64,000 nt of DNA from UBA2336 sp036787955 (GCA_036787955.1 DAIQOI010000001.1:372001-436000); one strand, 5' to 3'; counted from the first letter of the stretch, positions 17,705 to 26,425 are shown. Made by a program: numbers and translations. Notes: generated from the sequence alone by a model not told the origin.

Positions 17705-18025
17705 AAAGGTTTGTGCTTTATTCAAATTAATTTCACGGATAACCTGCCGGAGGCGGTGAGCGGGTACAACACCAGCCTGCTGCCATAATATCTGGCCGTT
17801 CCTGAAAAGAATAAGGGTAGGGACACCCTGAATGCGATAGGCTTTTGCCACTTCCGGGTTCCTGTCCACATCTACTTTAATTACCTTAATCCGGCCTTGG
17901 TATTCAGCAGCTATTTCAGATAGTACAGGAGCCATCATTTTGCACGGGCCACACCAGTCGGCATAAAAATCAACCAACACCGGCATATCGCCGTTGATGA
18001 GCTCAGTAAATGTGGGCTTTTGCAT
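17702..18025 (-). CDS. trxA: Thioredoxin
   Basis: A 107-residue cytosolic thioredoxin, a general dithiol reductant. The active site WCGPC is at residues 24-28, the cis-Pro in VPTLILF follows at the usual distance, and DFYADWCGPCKMMAPVL is canonical. The start at 18025 (MQKPTFTELINGD) is set by the family and by the promoter element just upstream; an earlier ATG at 18085 would lie upstream of both the promoter and a palindrome. It has a TAAATTTG box 5 bases before the ATG and a Crp/Fnr-like site around -42. No signal peptide. Confidence 0.95.
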   Translation of the reverse strand: MQKPTFTELINGDMPVLVDFYADWCGPCKMMAPVLSEIAAEYQGRIKVIKVDVDRNPEVAKAYRIQGVPTLILFRNGQILWQQAGVVPAHRLRQVIREINLNKAQTF

Positions 18026-18030
18026 AAGAA

Positions 18031-18038
18031 CAAATTTA
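18031..18038 (-). promoter_or_regulatory. Putative -7 element of trxA (TAAATTTG)
   Basis: Exact TAnnTTTG match on the minus strand, ending 5 bases before the ATG. No -33 TTTG is present; instead an activator-type palindrome is centred about 42 bases before the expected transcription start. Confidence 0.55.
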
Positions 18039-18061
18039 AAGAAACAACCTGAGCGGTAGCA

Positions 18062-18075
18062 GTGATTTAAATCAC
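18062..18075. promoter_or_regulatory. Crp/Fnr-type palindrome upstream of trxA
   Basis: GTGATTTAAATCAC is a perfect 14-base palindrome matching the GTGA-N6-TCAC core of Crp sites and close to the Fnr site TTGAT-N4-ATCAA. Its centre (18068.5) is 41.5-43.5 bases from the predicted trxA transcription start, the classic class II activator position. It overlaps the rlpA stop codon. The same 12-base core recurs at 20375-20386. Confidence 0.5.
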
Positions 18076-18761
18076 AGTCGTTCAAACTCTATGATAAAGG
18101 CATCGGGGAATCGTTTGCGCAGCTCATCGCGCAACGACTCGGCTTTTGTTCTGTTGGGGAACTGGCCAACGATGAGCGAATAATATTTTACCCCGTTGAG
18201 TACTTTCACCTGGACGGTAATTTTTTTTTGATAAGATTTTTTCAGGTTATCCGTGAGCCGCAGCAGGTTTACAAGTTCCTGAAAGGTGCCGATCTGCACG
18301 CCAAAGCCTGCAGGGCGTGTGCGATCGATGGCCAGGTTATAGAATTCTTTTTCATCGACCAAAACATTGCCAATGGGCCGTGACGGGTCGCTTACTTTGC
18401 CGGTGCCGGGGTCAATCACTTCAATTTTTACATCGGCCAGGCCCTGTACAAGAAAGCCAAGTTTTTCTGCTGCCGATTTGGAAAGATCTATGATGCGATC
18501 TTCCACATAGGGCCCCCGATCGTTTATGGTTACTTCTACCTGCGCGTTGTTGGCAAGGTTGGTAACCCGCACGCGCGTGCCAAACGGAAGCGTTTTATGT
18601 GCAGCAGTAAGTTTATGATGCCGGTACTTTTCACCGCTGGCCGTTGGCTTGCCTTCAAACCTGTCGGCATAATACGATGCCTTACCGGTTTGCACTTGTG
18701 CAAAGCCACTACTAGCGAAAAATAAAAGAAACAGGAAAAAGAGCAGATTCGGTTTTTTCAT
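18072..18761 (-). CDS. rlpA: RlpA-like protein with double-psi beta-barrel and SPOR domain
   Basis: A 229-residue envelope protein: signal peptide MKKPNLLFFLFLLFFASSGFAQ, a double-psi beta-barrel (GKASYYADRFEGKPTASGEKYRHHKL...TINDRGPYV..RIIDLSKSAAEKLG) and a C-terminal SPOR domain (about 155-229; VQIGTF...YYSLIVGQF). RlpA proteins are septal lytic transglycosylases that cleave denuded glycan, and SPOR binds the same glycan. The barrel keeps the NDRGP and DLS motifs. The start at 18761 is downstream of an exact -7 element; a longer start at 18794 would be upstream of it. Confidence 0.9.
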   Translation of the reverse strand: MKKPNLLFFLFLLFFASSGFAQVQTGKASYYADRFEGKPTASGEKYRHHKLTAAHKTLPFGTRVRVTNLANNAQVEVTINDRGPYVEDRIIDLSKSAAEKLGFLVQGLADVKIEVIDPGTGKVSDPSRPIGNVLVDEKEFYNLAIDRTRPAGFGVQIGTFQELVNLLRLTDNLKKSYQKKITVQVKVLNGVKYYSLIVGQFPNRTKAESLRDELRKRFPDAFIIEFERL

Positions 18762-18779
18762 GTACGGACATTTTGTTTT

Positions 18780-18787
18780 CAAAGGTA
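18780..18787 (-). promoter_or_regulatory. Putative -7 element of rlpA (TACCTTTG)
   Basis: Exact consensus on the minus strand, 18 bases before the rlpA ATG, in the divergent gap shared with guaB, which has an identical box at 18833-18840 on the plus strand. Confidence 0.55.
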
Positions 18788-18832
18788 AAACCAATTTTTA
18801 AAGCCCGTGATCGGTAAATCATGAAATTAGCC

Positions 18833-18840
18833 TACCTTTG
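18833..18840 (+). promoter_or_regulatory. Putative -7 element of guaB (TACCTTTG)
   Basis: Exact consensus 32 bases before the guaB ATG. The -33 region has no TTTG. Confidence 0.55.
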
Positions 18841-18872
18841 TCCGGCAAATAACGGTTTCAAACCTATTTGCC

Positions 18873-20360
18873 ATGCCCAGTTCTTCATCTCCTTCCCAAT
18901 CATCGAAATTTCTTTTCGAAGCACTGACGTACGATGACGTTTTGCTGGTTCCGGCCTACTCCGAGGTATTGCCCCGCGAAACCGATGTCAGTACCCAGCT
19001 TTCGCGTAACATCCGGTTGCACATTCCGATTGTTTCGGCTGCGATGGATACCGTTACCGAGGCCACGATGGCTATTAGCATGGCCCTGGAAGGGGGCATT
19101 GGCTTTATTCATAAAAATATGACCATTGAGGCCCAGGCCGACCAGGTACGTAAAGTGAAGCGTTCGCAGAGCGGCCTGATACTCGATCCGGTAACGCTTA
19201 ATATACATGCTACCGCACAGGACGCAGAAAATATTATGCGCGAATTTAAAATAGGCGGTATTCCGGTGATTGATGATGACGGAAAACTGAAAGGTATTAT
19301 TACAAACCGCGACCTGCGTTTTCAAAAAGATCTCAGTGTGCCGGTGGAAAAAATCATGACCAAAGAAAACCTCATCACCGCGTCTGAAGGCATTACGCTT
19401 GAAAAAGCAGAAACCGTTTTGCAACAATACAAAATCGAAAAGCTGCCCATCGTCAATAAAAAAGGAAAACTCATTGGCCTGATAACCTTCCGCGACATAC
19501 AGAAGAAGAAAAACAAGCCCAATGCCTGCCAGGATAAATACGGTCGTTTGCGCGTGGGCGCAGCCGTAGGGGTAACACCCGACTTGTTAAACAGGGTTGA
19601 AGCCCTGAAACAGGCCGGTGTGGATGTGATAACTATTGACACTGCGCATGGACATTCAAAAGGTGTGATAGAGGCAGCCAGGCAGGTGAAGCGTAAATTT
19701 CCTGAGCTGGATGTAGTAGTTGGAAATATCGCTACCGGAGAGGCCGCAAAAGCCCTGGTAAAAGCGGGGGCCGATGCAATAAAGGTAGGTGTAGGCCCCG
19801 GAAGCATCTGCACCACCCGTGTGGTGGCCGGTGTGGGGCTGCCGCAGCTCTCGGCTGTGTATGAAGCGGCCAGGGCCATCAAAGGTTCCGGCGTGCCGGT
19901 GATTGCCGATGGAGGAATTCGCTTTTCAGGCGACATTGTAAAAGCAATTGCAGCCGGAGCCGACAGCGTTATGATTGGCAGCCTGCTGGCCGGAACCGAA
20001 GAAGCACCCGGGGAGGTGATTATTTACGAAGGCCGGAAATTCAAATCCTACCGCGGCATGGGTTCTATTGAAGCCATGGAAGAAGGCTCAAAAGACAGGT
20101 ATTTTCAGGATGTGGAAGATGATATTAAGAAGCTTGTGCCCGAGGGTATATCGGGCAGGGTACCTTACAAGGGCATGGTAGCCGAAGTGCTGTACCAGAT
20201 GGTAGGAGGGCTTCGTGCAGGTATGGGATACTGCGGAGCAAAAAATATTGAAGCACTGAAAAAGGCCAGATTTGTGAAAATTACCAACGCGGGGATAGTG
20301 GAAAGCCATCCACACGATGTTACTATTACCCGCGAAGCGCCTAACTATAGCAGAAAATAA
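18873..20360 (+). CDS. guaB: Inosine-5'-monophosphate dehydrogenase
   Basis: A 495-residue enzyme converting IMP to XMP with NAD, the committed step of guanine nucleotide synthesis. The barrel opens with FEALTYDDVLLVPAYSEVLP, two CBS domains occupy about residues 105-225 (VTLNIHATAQDAENIM, ITLEKAETVLQQYKIEKLPIV), and the catalytic loop GSICTTR places the nucleophile Cys at 313. The mobile flap (SKDRYFQDVEDDIKKLVPEGISG) follows. Length and motifs are normal. Confidence 0.98.
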   Translation: MPSSSSPSQSSKFLFEALTYDDVLLVPAYSEVLPRETDVSTQLSRNIRLHIPIVSAAMDTVTEATMAISMALEGGIGFIHKNMTIEAQADQVRKVKRSQSGLILDPVTLNIHATAQDAENIMREFKIGGIPVIDDDGKLKGIITNRDLRFQKDLSVPVEKIMTKENLITASEGITLEKAETVLQQYKIEKLPIVNKKGKLIGLITFRDIQKKKNKPNACQDKYGRLRVGAAVGVTPDLLNRVEALKQAGVDVITIDTAHGHSKGVIEAARQVKRKFPELDVVVGNIATGEAAKALVKAGADAIKVGVGPGSICTTRVVAGVGLPQLSAVYEAARAIKGSGVPVIADGGIRFSGDIVKAIAAGADSVMIGSLLAGTEEAPGEVIIYEGRKFKSYRGMGSIEAMEEGSKDRYFQDVEDDIKKLVPEGISGRVPYKGMVAEVLYQMVGGLRAGMGYCGAKNIEALKKARFVKITNAGIVESHPHDVTITREAPNYSRK

Positions 20361-20374
20361 TGCTATATTTAGGT

Positions 20375-20386
20375 TGATTTAAATCA
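20375..20386. promoter_or_regulatory. Crp/Fnr-like palindrome upstream of the T9SS cargo gene
   Basis: TGATTTAAATCA, the same 12-base palindrome as upstream of trxA, here in the context TTGAT-N4-ATCAC (9 of 10 positions of the Fnr half-sites). It lies 7 bases before the ATG of the T9SS gene and just after a near-consensus TATATTTA (20364-20371), so it would more likely repress than activate. Confidence 0.35.
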
Positions 20387-20393
20387 CCTATCT

Positions 20394-23288
20394 ATGCGCA
20401 GGTTGTTGGGTGCATTGGCTGTCTTACTTGGCAGCAGCACGTCATCGGCTCAAATACTGTTTCAGGAAAACTTCAACGATGAACCGAACGGGGCCACCTC
20501 GGGCACGGCAACAGGAGGTACGTGGAATGTTACCACTGCCCCTTTGGGCACTTTTTCCAAGCAGACTTTTTTGGGCAATGGTATATTCTTGGTAAATAAC
20601 ACAGTTACCGAGGGTGTATTTGAGACAAGCGTTATTGACATCTCGGCAACGGGCATGGCTACCATATCGCTTGATTTGGTTACAGGTGTCACCAGTATAA
20701 CTGACTATATATGTGCTTACTATCGAGTTGATGGCGGCCCTGAAATATTATTTGCTGAACTTTTAGGACAGTTGTTAAACGTTACCACAGCAGGAAGTGC
20801 GGTGGTTACAGGAAGTACGCTGCAGATTGTAATAAGAGGTATAGAAAATACCCCCAGTCCTTTGTCGATTTTGTACTTCGACAACCTGACGGTAACTCAG
20901 GTGCCGGTTTTATACAGTTGTACAACCGGCAACTGGAACAGCGCCTCATCGTGGTCAACGGTTGGATTTACAGGGCCCTGTAACGCTTCGTCCCCGCCAA
21001 CTACTTCGCAGGTTGCCATTATTGGTGGCGGGCATACCATTAATCTCACTGCCGATGCCAACGTGGGCGGAGTGGACATACGCACTACCGGTACTTTGCT
21101 CTACACCACGGCTAACCTTGATTTAGGCATCGAGCTGGGTTTCGTGCGCGTGCGATCGGGCGGCTTCCTGAATCATAATAGCCAGGCCAATGCACAAATT
21201 GATTTTAATCAAAATGTAGGGGGAGCAACGCTTCAGGTGGACCTTGGAGGAACAATAACCATTGAGGACATTACACTAACCACCAACGCCAACAGTTTGC
21301 ACTACCTGGAGGGTGAAGGTACGCTAACGATAACAGACGATATTCTTATAGGTGCAGATAACGCAACCCTTGTTAATAACCGAACCACCGGACTGACGGT
21401 TGCGGATCGCATTGAATTCATTACCGGTACAACCGGGGCTTCCTTTATTAATAATACTTCTCTTACGGCTTCTTCGCTTTTGTTTGATGATGACAATAAC
21501 ACCTTCACCAACAACGGAACGGCTGTATTTTCCGGAAATATTGCTGCCAATGGCGCTGCCGATGATAACAATGCTGTGGTAAATAATGCCGGCTCGATCT
21601 TAAACTTTGCTTCTTTGGATGGTGATGCCAGCGGAGCAAGTGGTGATGGCGGTGATTTGACAGTCATTAATTACGGAACCATTAACCAGTCGGGTACCTT
21701 TCTGGACATTCCGAACAACACCAATGCATTCAATGATGTTAACAACATGAACGGAGCGGTGTGGAACTATGCGGGCACGGGTCATGATGTGCATCTCCGG
21801 CTTTTTGCTAATAACGGAAGTAACACCTTTAATTATACGGCCGCAGGCGCCCAGCAAATTATAACTCCGGTTGCATCAGATGGCTACTCAACTATTTCAT
21901 TACAGGGTGCAGGTGCCAAAACAGCTTTGGGCAACTTCACTGTTTACGGAAACTGGATTCGCTCGGGTACAGCTACATTTGCTCCCAATACATTCACTGT
22001 AATTTTTGCCGGAACTGATCCCCAGACTATTACCACAGTAGGAGCCGAAACTTTTTATAATCTGACATTCAACAATACAGCTGCCGCATTCCCGCAAATT
22101 GTTCTCAACAGCTCTGTTGTGGTTGAGAACACGTTGTCCATGGTTTCCGGTAATATCAACCTTAATGGCAACCTGTTTACCATAGGTATTTCTGACGCTT
22201 CACCGGGCGCCTTGAGTCATACCCTGGCTGCAGGTAGTGGCAGAATGTATGGCGGTGTGCTTACCAGGTATGTTCCAAACACAGCTGTTGCCTTAGGGGC
22301 CGTAGCCGGCTTTTTTCCTGTGGGAAGTGCCGCCAACTTCAGGCCGTTTTTTTTGGGCAAAAACAATATAGCCGGAAGCGGAGGTGCAATATCGGTAACC
22401 TTTACCGAGGCCGCCACCACCAGTAATGTTTCTTTTCTGGATGGGGTAGCAACCATAACCCGCAGGCATGATTCCTTTTGGACGGTAACAACCGCGGGTA
22501 TTACAGCAGGTACGTGGAGTCTTCGTGCCGGAGGCACGGGCTTTGGAACAATTGAAGAGCTCCCCGATTTGCGCATGAGTACCACAACAGGGGTTGTTGG
22601 AAACCATGCCGTAGCAACAGGCACCCTTGCCGATCCGCGCGTTAACCGAACAAACTTAACACCGGCTCAGCTTACCAATAATTTTCATGTGGCTTCTACG
22701 GATGCAGTAAATTCACCTTTGCCGGTAGAACTTGTTGCATTTTCTGCGCGTGTTGTTCAAAACCAGGTAGAACTCTATTGGCGGACTTCATCCGAAACCA
22801 ACAACGATTACTTCACAGTTGAGCGTTCACTGTCGGGCGAATATTTTGCTGAACTGGGCAGCGTAATCGGTAAGGGTACCACTTCGGCAGTCAATGAATA
22901 TCATTTTGTTGACGCAGACCCCCAACCCGGCATTTTGTACTATCGCCTGAAACAAACAGATTATGACGGTACATCGTCTTTCTCAACGGTTGTGTCGGTT
23001 AGGTACAACGGGCCGAATACACCCTTGCTCTCTGTTTTCCCTAACCCTGCGGGACCTTCGGGGTTTACCATCAGGATAACCGGCTTTCCGGAAGATATCC
23101 GAAGCTATCCGGTTTCAATCTATACCGTTCAGGGCAAGCAGTGTGCTGGGTTCGAGGTCGTAAAGAATCAGGAAGGAATATTGGAATATGTTGTAACAGC
23201 CCCGCAAATGCTTCCGGCCGGGTTCTATGTGGTAAAAGCCGGGCCGGTAAGGACACTGACTAAACACCTGATCATCGGTGAACAATAA
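20394..23288 (+). CDS. Large secreted protein with T9SS C-terminal sorting domain
   Basis: A 964-residue surface or secreted protein. Signal peptide MRRLLGALAVLLGSSTSSAQ; then long stretches rich in Asn, Thr, Gly and short alternating hydrophobics (TLTITDDILIGADNATLVNNRTTGL and similar), which read as a beta-helix or beta-sandwich repeat. Near the C-terminus SPLPVELVAFSARVVQNQVELYW..ETNNDYFTVERS is the fibronectin-like domain common in Bacteroidota, followed by a type A sorting domain (VFPNPAGPSGFTIRI ... GFYVVKAG...KHLIIGEQ). No enzymatic domain is visible; an adhesin or structural surface role is inferred. T9SS machinery genes are not in this window. Confidence 0.85.
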   Translation: MRRLLGALAVLLGSSTSSAQILFQENFNDEPNGATSGTATGGTWNVTTAPLGTFSKQTFLGNGIFLVNNTVTEGVFETSVIDISATGMATISLDLVTGVTSITDYICAYYRVDGGPEILFAELLGQLLNVTTAGSAVVTGSTLQIVIRGIENTPSPLSILYFDNLTVTQVPVLYSCTTGNWNSASSWSTVGFTGPCNASSPPTTSQVAIIGGGHTINLTADANVGGVDIRTTGTLLYTTANLDLGIELGFVRVRSGGFLNHNSQANAQIDFNQNVGGATLQVDLGGTITIEDITLTTNANSLHYLEGEGTLTITDDILIGADNATLVNNRTTGLTVADRIEFITGTTGASFINNTSLTASSLLFDDDNNTFTNNGTAVFSGNIAANGAADDNNAVVNNAGSILNFASLDGDASGASGDGGDLTVINYGTINQSGTFLDIPNNTNAFNDVNNMNGAVWNYAGTGHDVHLRLFANNGSNTFNYTAAGAQQIITPVASDGYSTISLQGAGAKTALGNFTVYGNWIRSGTATFAPNTFTVIFAGTDPQTITTVGAETFYNLTFNNTAAAFPQIVLNSSVVVENTLSMVSGNINLNGNLFTIGISDASPGALSHTLAAGSGRMYGGVLTRYVPNTAVALGAVAGFFPVGSAANFRPFFLGKNNIAGSGGAISVTFTEAATTSNVSFLDGVATITRRHDSFWTVTTAGITAGTWSLRAGGTGFGTIEELPDLRMSTTTGVVGNHAVATGTLADPRVNRTNLTPAQLTNNFHVASTDAVNSPLPVELVAFSARVVQNQVELYWRTSSETNNDYFTVERSLSGEYFAELGSVIGKGTTSAVNEYHFVDADPQPGILYYRLKQTDYDGTSSFSTVVSVRYNGPNTPLLSVFPNPAGPSGFTIRITGFPEDIRSYPVSIYTVQGKQCAGFEVVKNQEGILEYVVTAPQMLPAGFYVVKAGPVRTLTKHLIIGEQ

Positions 23289-23321
23289 AATATGTACAAC
23301 TTTTCAACCTCTACGCGTGTC

Positions 23322-23351
23322 TAACCACTGTATAAATGAAATCAGTGGTTA
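23322..23351. promoter_or_regulatory. Inverted repeat abutting a start codon
   Basis: TAACCACTG (23322-23330) pairs perfectly with CAGTGGTTA (23343-23351) across a 12-base loop; the last A is the first base of the ATG of the downstream lipoprotein gene. As RNA it would sequester the start; as DNA it could be an operator. There is no T-run, so it is not a typical terminator for the T9SS gene. Confidence 0.4.
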
Positions 23352-24310
23352 TGAATAGAAAATATGCATATGCGCTGCCGCTTTTCCTGGCCTCGGTTTT
23401 TATCGGATGCTCGGATAACGAGGAGGCAGGTATAGACCAGCTCAGTGAACAGGCACGTTCTTTTTTAAGCATGCGCCTGAACCGCGTGGCACAGTTTGAG
23501 ACTGCTGCAACCACTTTAATTAATCGTTCCTTTAATGCTGTATCAGGAAATCCTTCCCCGGGAGGAGATAGTGATTCGACATTGATTGATGAACCCTGGA
23601 TCGGAGAAACCTGTGCAGTAATTACAGAAATAGAAAACAGCGATGGCAGCACGACAATAATCCGAGATTACGGTAACGGCTGCCAGGAAGGTCAACATGG
23701 ATTTGAATACTGGATGTTCGGCAAGGTTACAGAAACCTTTCGTTATATCCATAATATCACCGGAACCAGGTACCGCAACGAATATTTAAGCCGTGTTAAT
23801 TATGAACAATATGGTGGCCGTTACAGCGATGACTATACCTGGTTAATCAACGGTGCTGCAAACTATAATGGTTGGTCAGAATGGGATACTGTTGCGCAGA
23901 AATTTTATGGTTCATTTACAGAAAGCAGTGATCTTGTAAGTAAATATGGCGACTGGGAATACAGTTATTCATCGGAGGGCGTATCGCATTATGACGACAC
24001 TCACTGGGAACAGGCTGCGGGCGGGTTTTATCAGTACGCTGAAGGGGATGGCTATTATCGTTCCGATATTCTGAGAAAACTTGTAATGCGTTTTGACTGC
24101 CCGCACGATGACAGCATGGGGCTGATGGTTTTTGGCCTCACCTATGTATCGGGGTTAGAAAAAATTACTTACCGGCAGGATGGGAAAACAGGGGAATTTA
24201 TAATTGATTACGGCAACGGGGAATGTGATAATGTGATTTACATTCTCGAAAACGGAAAACGCATTCGGATTGAAATGGATGTCCTGCTGACAATCCTTTC
24301 AGGGGGATAA
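23351..24310 (+). CDS. Lipoprotein of unknown function
   Basis: About 319 residues, signal peptide MNRKYAYALPLFLASVFIGC with a lipobox-like FIGC, so a lipid-anchored envelope protein. The start at 23351 is preferred over the in-frame ATG at 23336, which would put five residues before the signal sequence. The body is rich in Tyr, Trp, Gly and Asp and repeats strand-like units (IIRDYGNGCQ, FIIDYGNGECD, WEYSYSSEGVSHYDD), suggesting a beta-rich fold like a small MORN or jelly-roll-like protein. It follows the T9SS cargo gene by about 60 bases and may be co-transcribed; I recognise no family. Confidence 0.7.
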   Translation: MNRKYAYALPLFLASVFIGCSDNEEAGIDQLSEQARSFLSMRLNRVAQFETAATTLINRSFNAVSGNPSPGGDSDSTLIDEPWIGETCAVITEIENSDGSTTIIRDYGNGCQEGQHGFEYWMFGKVTETFRYIHNITGTRYRNEYLSRVNYEQYGGRYSDDYTWLINGAANYNGWSEWDTVAQKFYGSFTESSDLVSKYGDWEYSYSSEGVSHYDDTHWEQAAGGFYQYAEGDGYYRSDILRKLVMRFDCPHDDSMGLMVFGLTYVSGLEKITYRQDGKTGEFIIDYGNGECDNVIYILENGKRIRIEMDVLLTILSGG

Positions 24311-24340
24311 ACCAAATGCATGATTTGTTTTAACTTGCCA

Positions 24341-24368
24341 AGCCAATCCTAGTACGATTGGCTTTTTT
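24341..24368 (+). terminator. Intrinsic terminator after the lipoprotein gene
   Basis: Perfect 8-bp stem AGCCAATC / GATTGGCT with a 7-base loop, followed by a run of T. It ends only 5 bases before the ATG of the SpoIIE-type phosphatase gene, which leaves no room for a promoter between the two. Confidence 0.8.
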
Positions 24369-24373
24369 ATTGC

Positions 24374-26425
24374 ATGCGCGCCAAAGCCTTAATCCGTTTG
24401 CTGTTCTTGCTTACAGGTATTGCCTGGCTGGCTTTGCTTTTGTCGGCTCTTGCGGTGGTGTTCAGCCAGCGTGCAGGAATTGCCTCCGATGTACCGGAAT
24501 GGATCCCCCGCGTGCTTTTGAATGTTTACCTGCTGGGTGTTTATCTCTATTACAGAATCAAACTTGAGCGCGATGAGTTGCTGAGTTTTGTTGATTTGCT
24601 CTGGCGCGTCTTTGCCACGGGCCTCTTAGCCACCCTGATTTCCTTGGTGTTCAGAATAGTAGAGTTTTTGCCTGGCTCCTCACGGCTCACTGCTCATTTC
24701 ATCTTTCAGGAAACAGCCTATCTGGTAGTCATGCCCTTGTGGGCAAGTCTGCTGCTGATTTGCCTGGTTGCATGGAAGAGACTCATCCTTTATCAGAAAA
24801 CCAAATGGTCTTACAGGCTGTGGATGGTGTTTGAATATGGCCTCATAGGACTATTGGTTTTAAGCATGCAGTCAATCCCGTTAGCAAGCCGGTTTGATGA
24901 GGTGCTGATTGGAATATTTGTATTGCTTGCGCTCGTACTTTCGGCCAATACAAAATGGGTGGCCTACCTCAATTTCGGGCAAAAGCTTACGGCCCTGATG
25001 TTGTTGTTGTTTATTCTTTTTTACCTCGTTTACCTTGCCTATACCTCCGGGGCTGCTGTGAGCAGTTTGAATAACTCAGAAGCAGGCGTGGTGGATCACC
25101 GCAATCATCTTTTGCTCACCACTGTATTTGTTTTCATCACTATGTACAGTGCTTTCTCATTTCTTGTCATACTTTTTAATCTTCCCACCTCTTCAGCTTT
25201 TGAACAAAAACTGGAGGAAGCCATCAGCTTCCAGCGCATCAGCCAGTCCATACAAACCGAAAAAAGCGAAGAGAGTGTATATCATATTTTACTCGAAACC
25301 TCTGTCAATGCGGTTCATGCCGATGCCGCCTGGCTGGAAATGCACACCAACAATCCGGGCAGGGCAATCTATACACACGGCATCACCGAGCAGGAGGCCC
25401 TGGAGCTTAGCCAGCGATTGCATGGCAAGGAGATCAGAGGAATTTTTGACCAATCATCTGACAAAACCTATAATTTATCCAAGTACCTGAAAGGCTCACG
25501 GTACCGCTCGGTTATTGCAGCTCCTGTAAAAGTTAAAGATGAGCACACGGGAACCCTGGTATTGCTGAAGGAATTGTCGGATGGTTTTAACCGCGAAATG
25601 AAACAGATTGCCGCTACCTTTGCCAATCAGGCGGGAATTTCTATCGAAAACTTCCGGCTCATGGAGGAGGTGCTTCAAAATGAGCGGTACAAGGAAGAGT
25701 TGAAAATAGCGAGGCGCGTTCAGAAGCGACTGCTTCCTCCGCAACTAGAACAGGATACCTGCTTTGAGGCAGCGGCATTCTCTGAATCGGCCGATGAGGT
25801 GGGCGGTGATTATTACGACACTTTACGGTTGTCGCCCGATAAGGTAGCTATCATCATAGCCGATGTATCGGGCAAAGGAATATCGGCTGCATTTCATATG
25901 TCGCAGATGAAAGGTGTTTTTCACAGCCTGGCCGATGAAAATATTTCGCCTGATTATTTTATGCAACGTGCCAACCGCGCCCTTGCCTCTTGCCTTGAAC
26001 GCGGTTCCTTTATTTCTGCTGCTTTCTTTGTCATTCATACTTCCAGCCGCACGGTGCAGTATGCCAGAGCCGGGCATTGTCCCGTGTTATACTACCGGGC
26101 TGCCGAAGGGAGGGCTGAATACCTGAGCGATCAGGGTGCCGCTTTGGGTATGCTACGGCATGCGGGCTATGAGCGGTTAATCAGGGAGAGTTCCGTCACC
26201 TTTCAGCCGGGCGATTTACTGATATTGTACACCGACGGCATTACAGAGGCCCGCAACAGCGCGGGTGAAGATTTTGGATTTGAACGCCTGAGCAAGTTGG
26301 TTAATGAAGCGCACAGTCTGTCGGCTTCGGAGCTGGTGAAGCAGGTTATTGAAGCTTTATACAGTTTTACCGGAACCAGAAATATAAATGACGACTATAC
26401 ACTACTTGTTGTGAAATTCAAGTGA
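24374..26425 (+). CDS. Membrane-bound GAF / SpoIIE-type PP2C phosphatase
   Basis: A 683-residue signalling phosphatase. The N-terminal 270 residues hold about seven membrane helices, followed by a GAF-like sensor domain (about 285-430; EESVYHILLETSVNAVHADAAWLEM), a short coiled linker (EVLQNERYKEELKIARRVQKRLLPP) and a SpoIIE/RsbU phosphatase domain with the PP2C metal motifs VGGDYYD, DVSGKGISAA, YTDGITEAR and NDDYTLLVV. Its expected substrate is a phosphorylated STAS protein, encoded next. It sits directly after a terminator, with the ATG 5 bases past the T-run; the first membrane helix requires this start. Confidence 0.9.
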   Translation: MRAKALIRLLFLLTGIAWLALLLSALAVVFSQRAGIASDVPEWIPRVLLNVYLLGVYLYYRIKLERDELLSFVDLLWRVFATGLLATLISLVFRIVEFLPGSSRLTAHFIFQETAYLVVMPLWASLLLICLVAWKRLILYQKTKWSYRLWMVFEYGLIGLLVLSMQSIPLASRFDEVLIGIFVLLALVLSANTKWVAYLNFGQKLTALMLLLFILFYLVYLAYTSGAAVSSLNNSEAGVVDHRNHLLLTTVFVFITMYSAFSFLVILFNLPTSSAFEQKLEEAISFQRISQSIQTEKSEESVYHILLETSVNAVHADAAWLEMHTNNPGRAIYTHGITEQEALELSQRLHGKEIRGIFDQSSDKTYNLSKYLKGSRYRSVIAAPVKVKDEHTGTLVLLKELSDGFNREMKQIAATFANQAGISIENFRLMEEVLQNERYKEELKIARRVQKRLLPPQLEQDTCFEAAAFSESADEVGGDYYDTLRLSPDKVAIIIADVSGKGISAAFHMSQMKGVFHSLADENISPDYFMQRANRALASCLERGSFISAAFFVIHTSSRTVQYARAGHCPVLYYRAAEGRAEYLSDQGAALGMLRHAGYERLIRESSVTFQPGDLLILYTDGITEARNSAGEDFGFERLSKLVNEAHSLSASELVKQVIEALYSFTGTRNINDDYTLLVVKFK

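Noticed and set aside
20394..23288. Possibility that the T9SS gene is an enzyme (lectin or hydrolase)
   Set aside because: No catalytic or binding motif could be found in the Asn/Thr/Gly-rich repeats; kept as structural/unknown.
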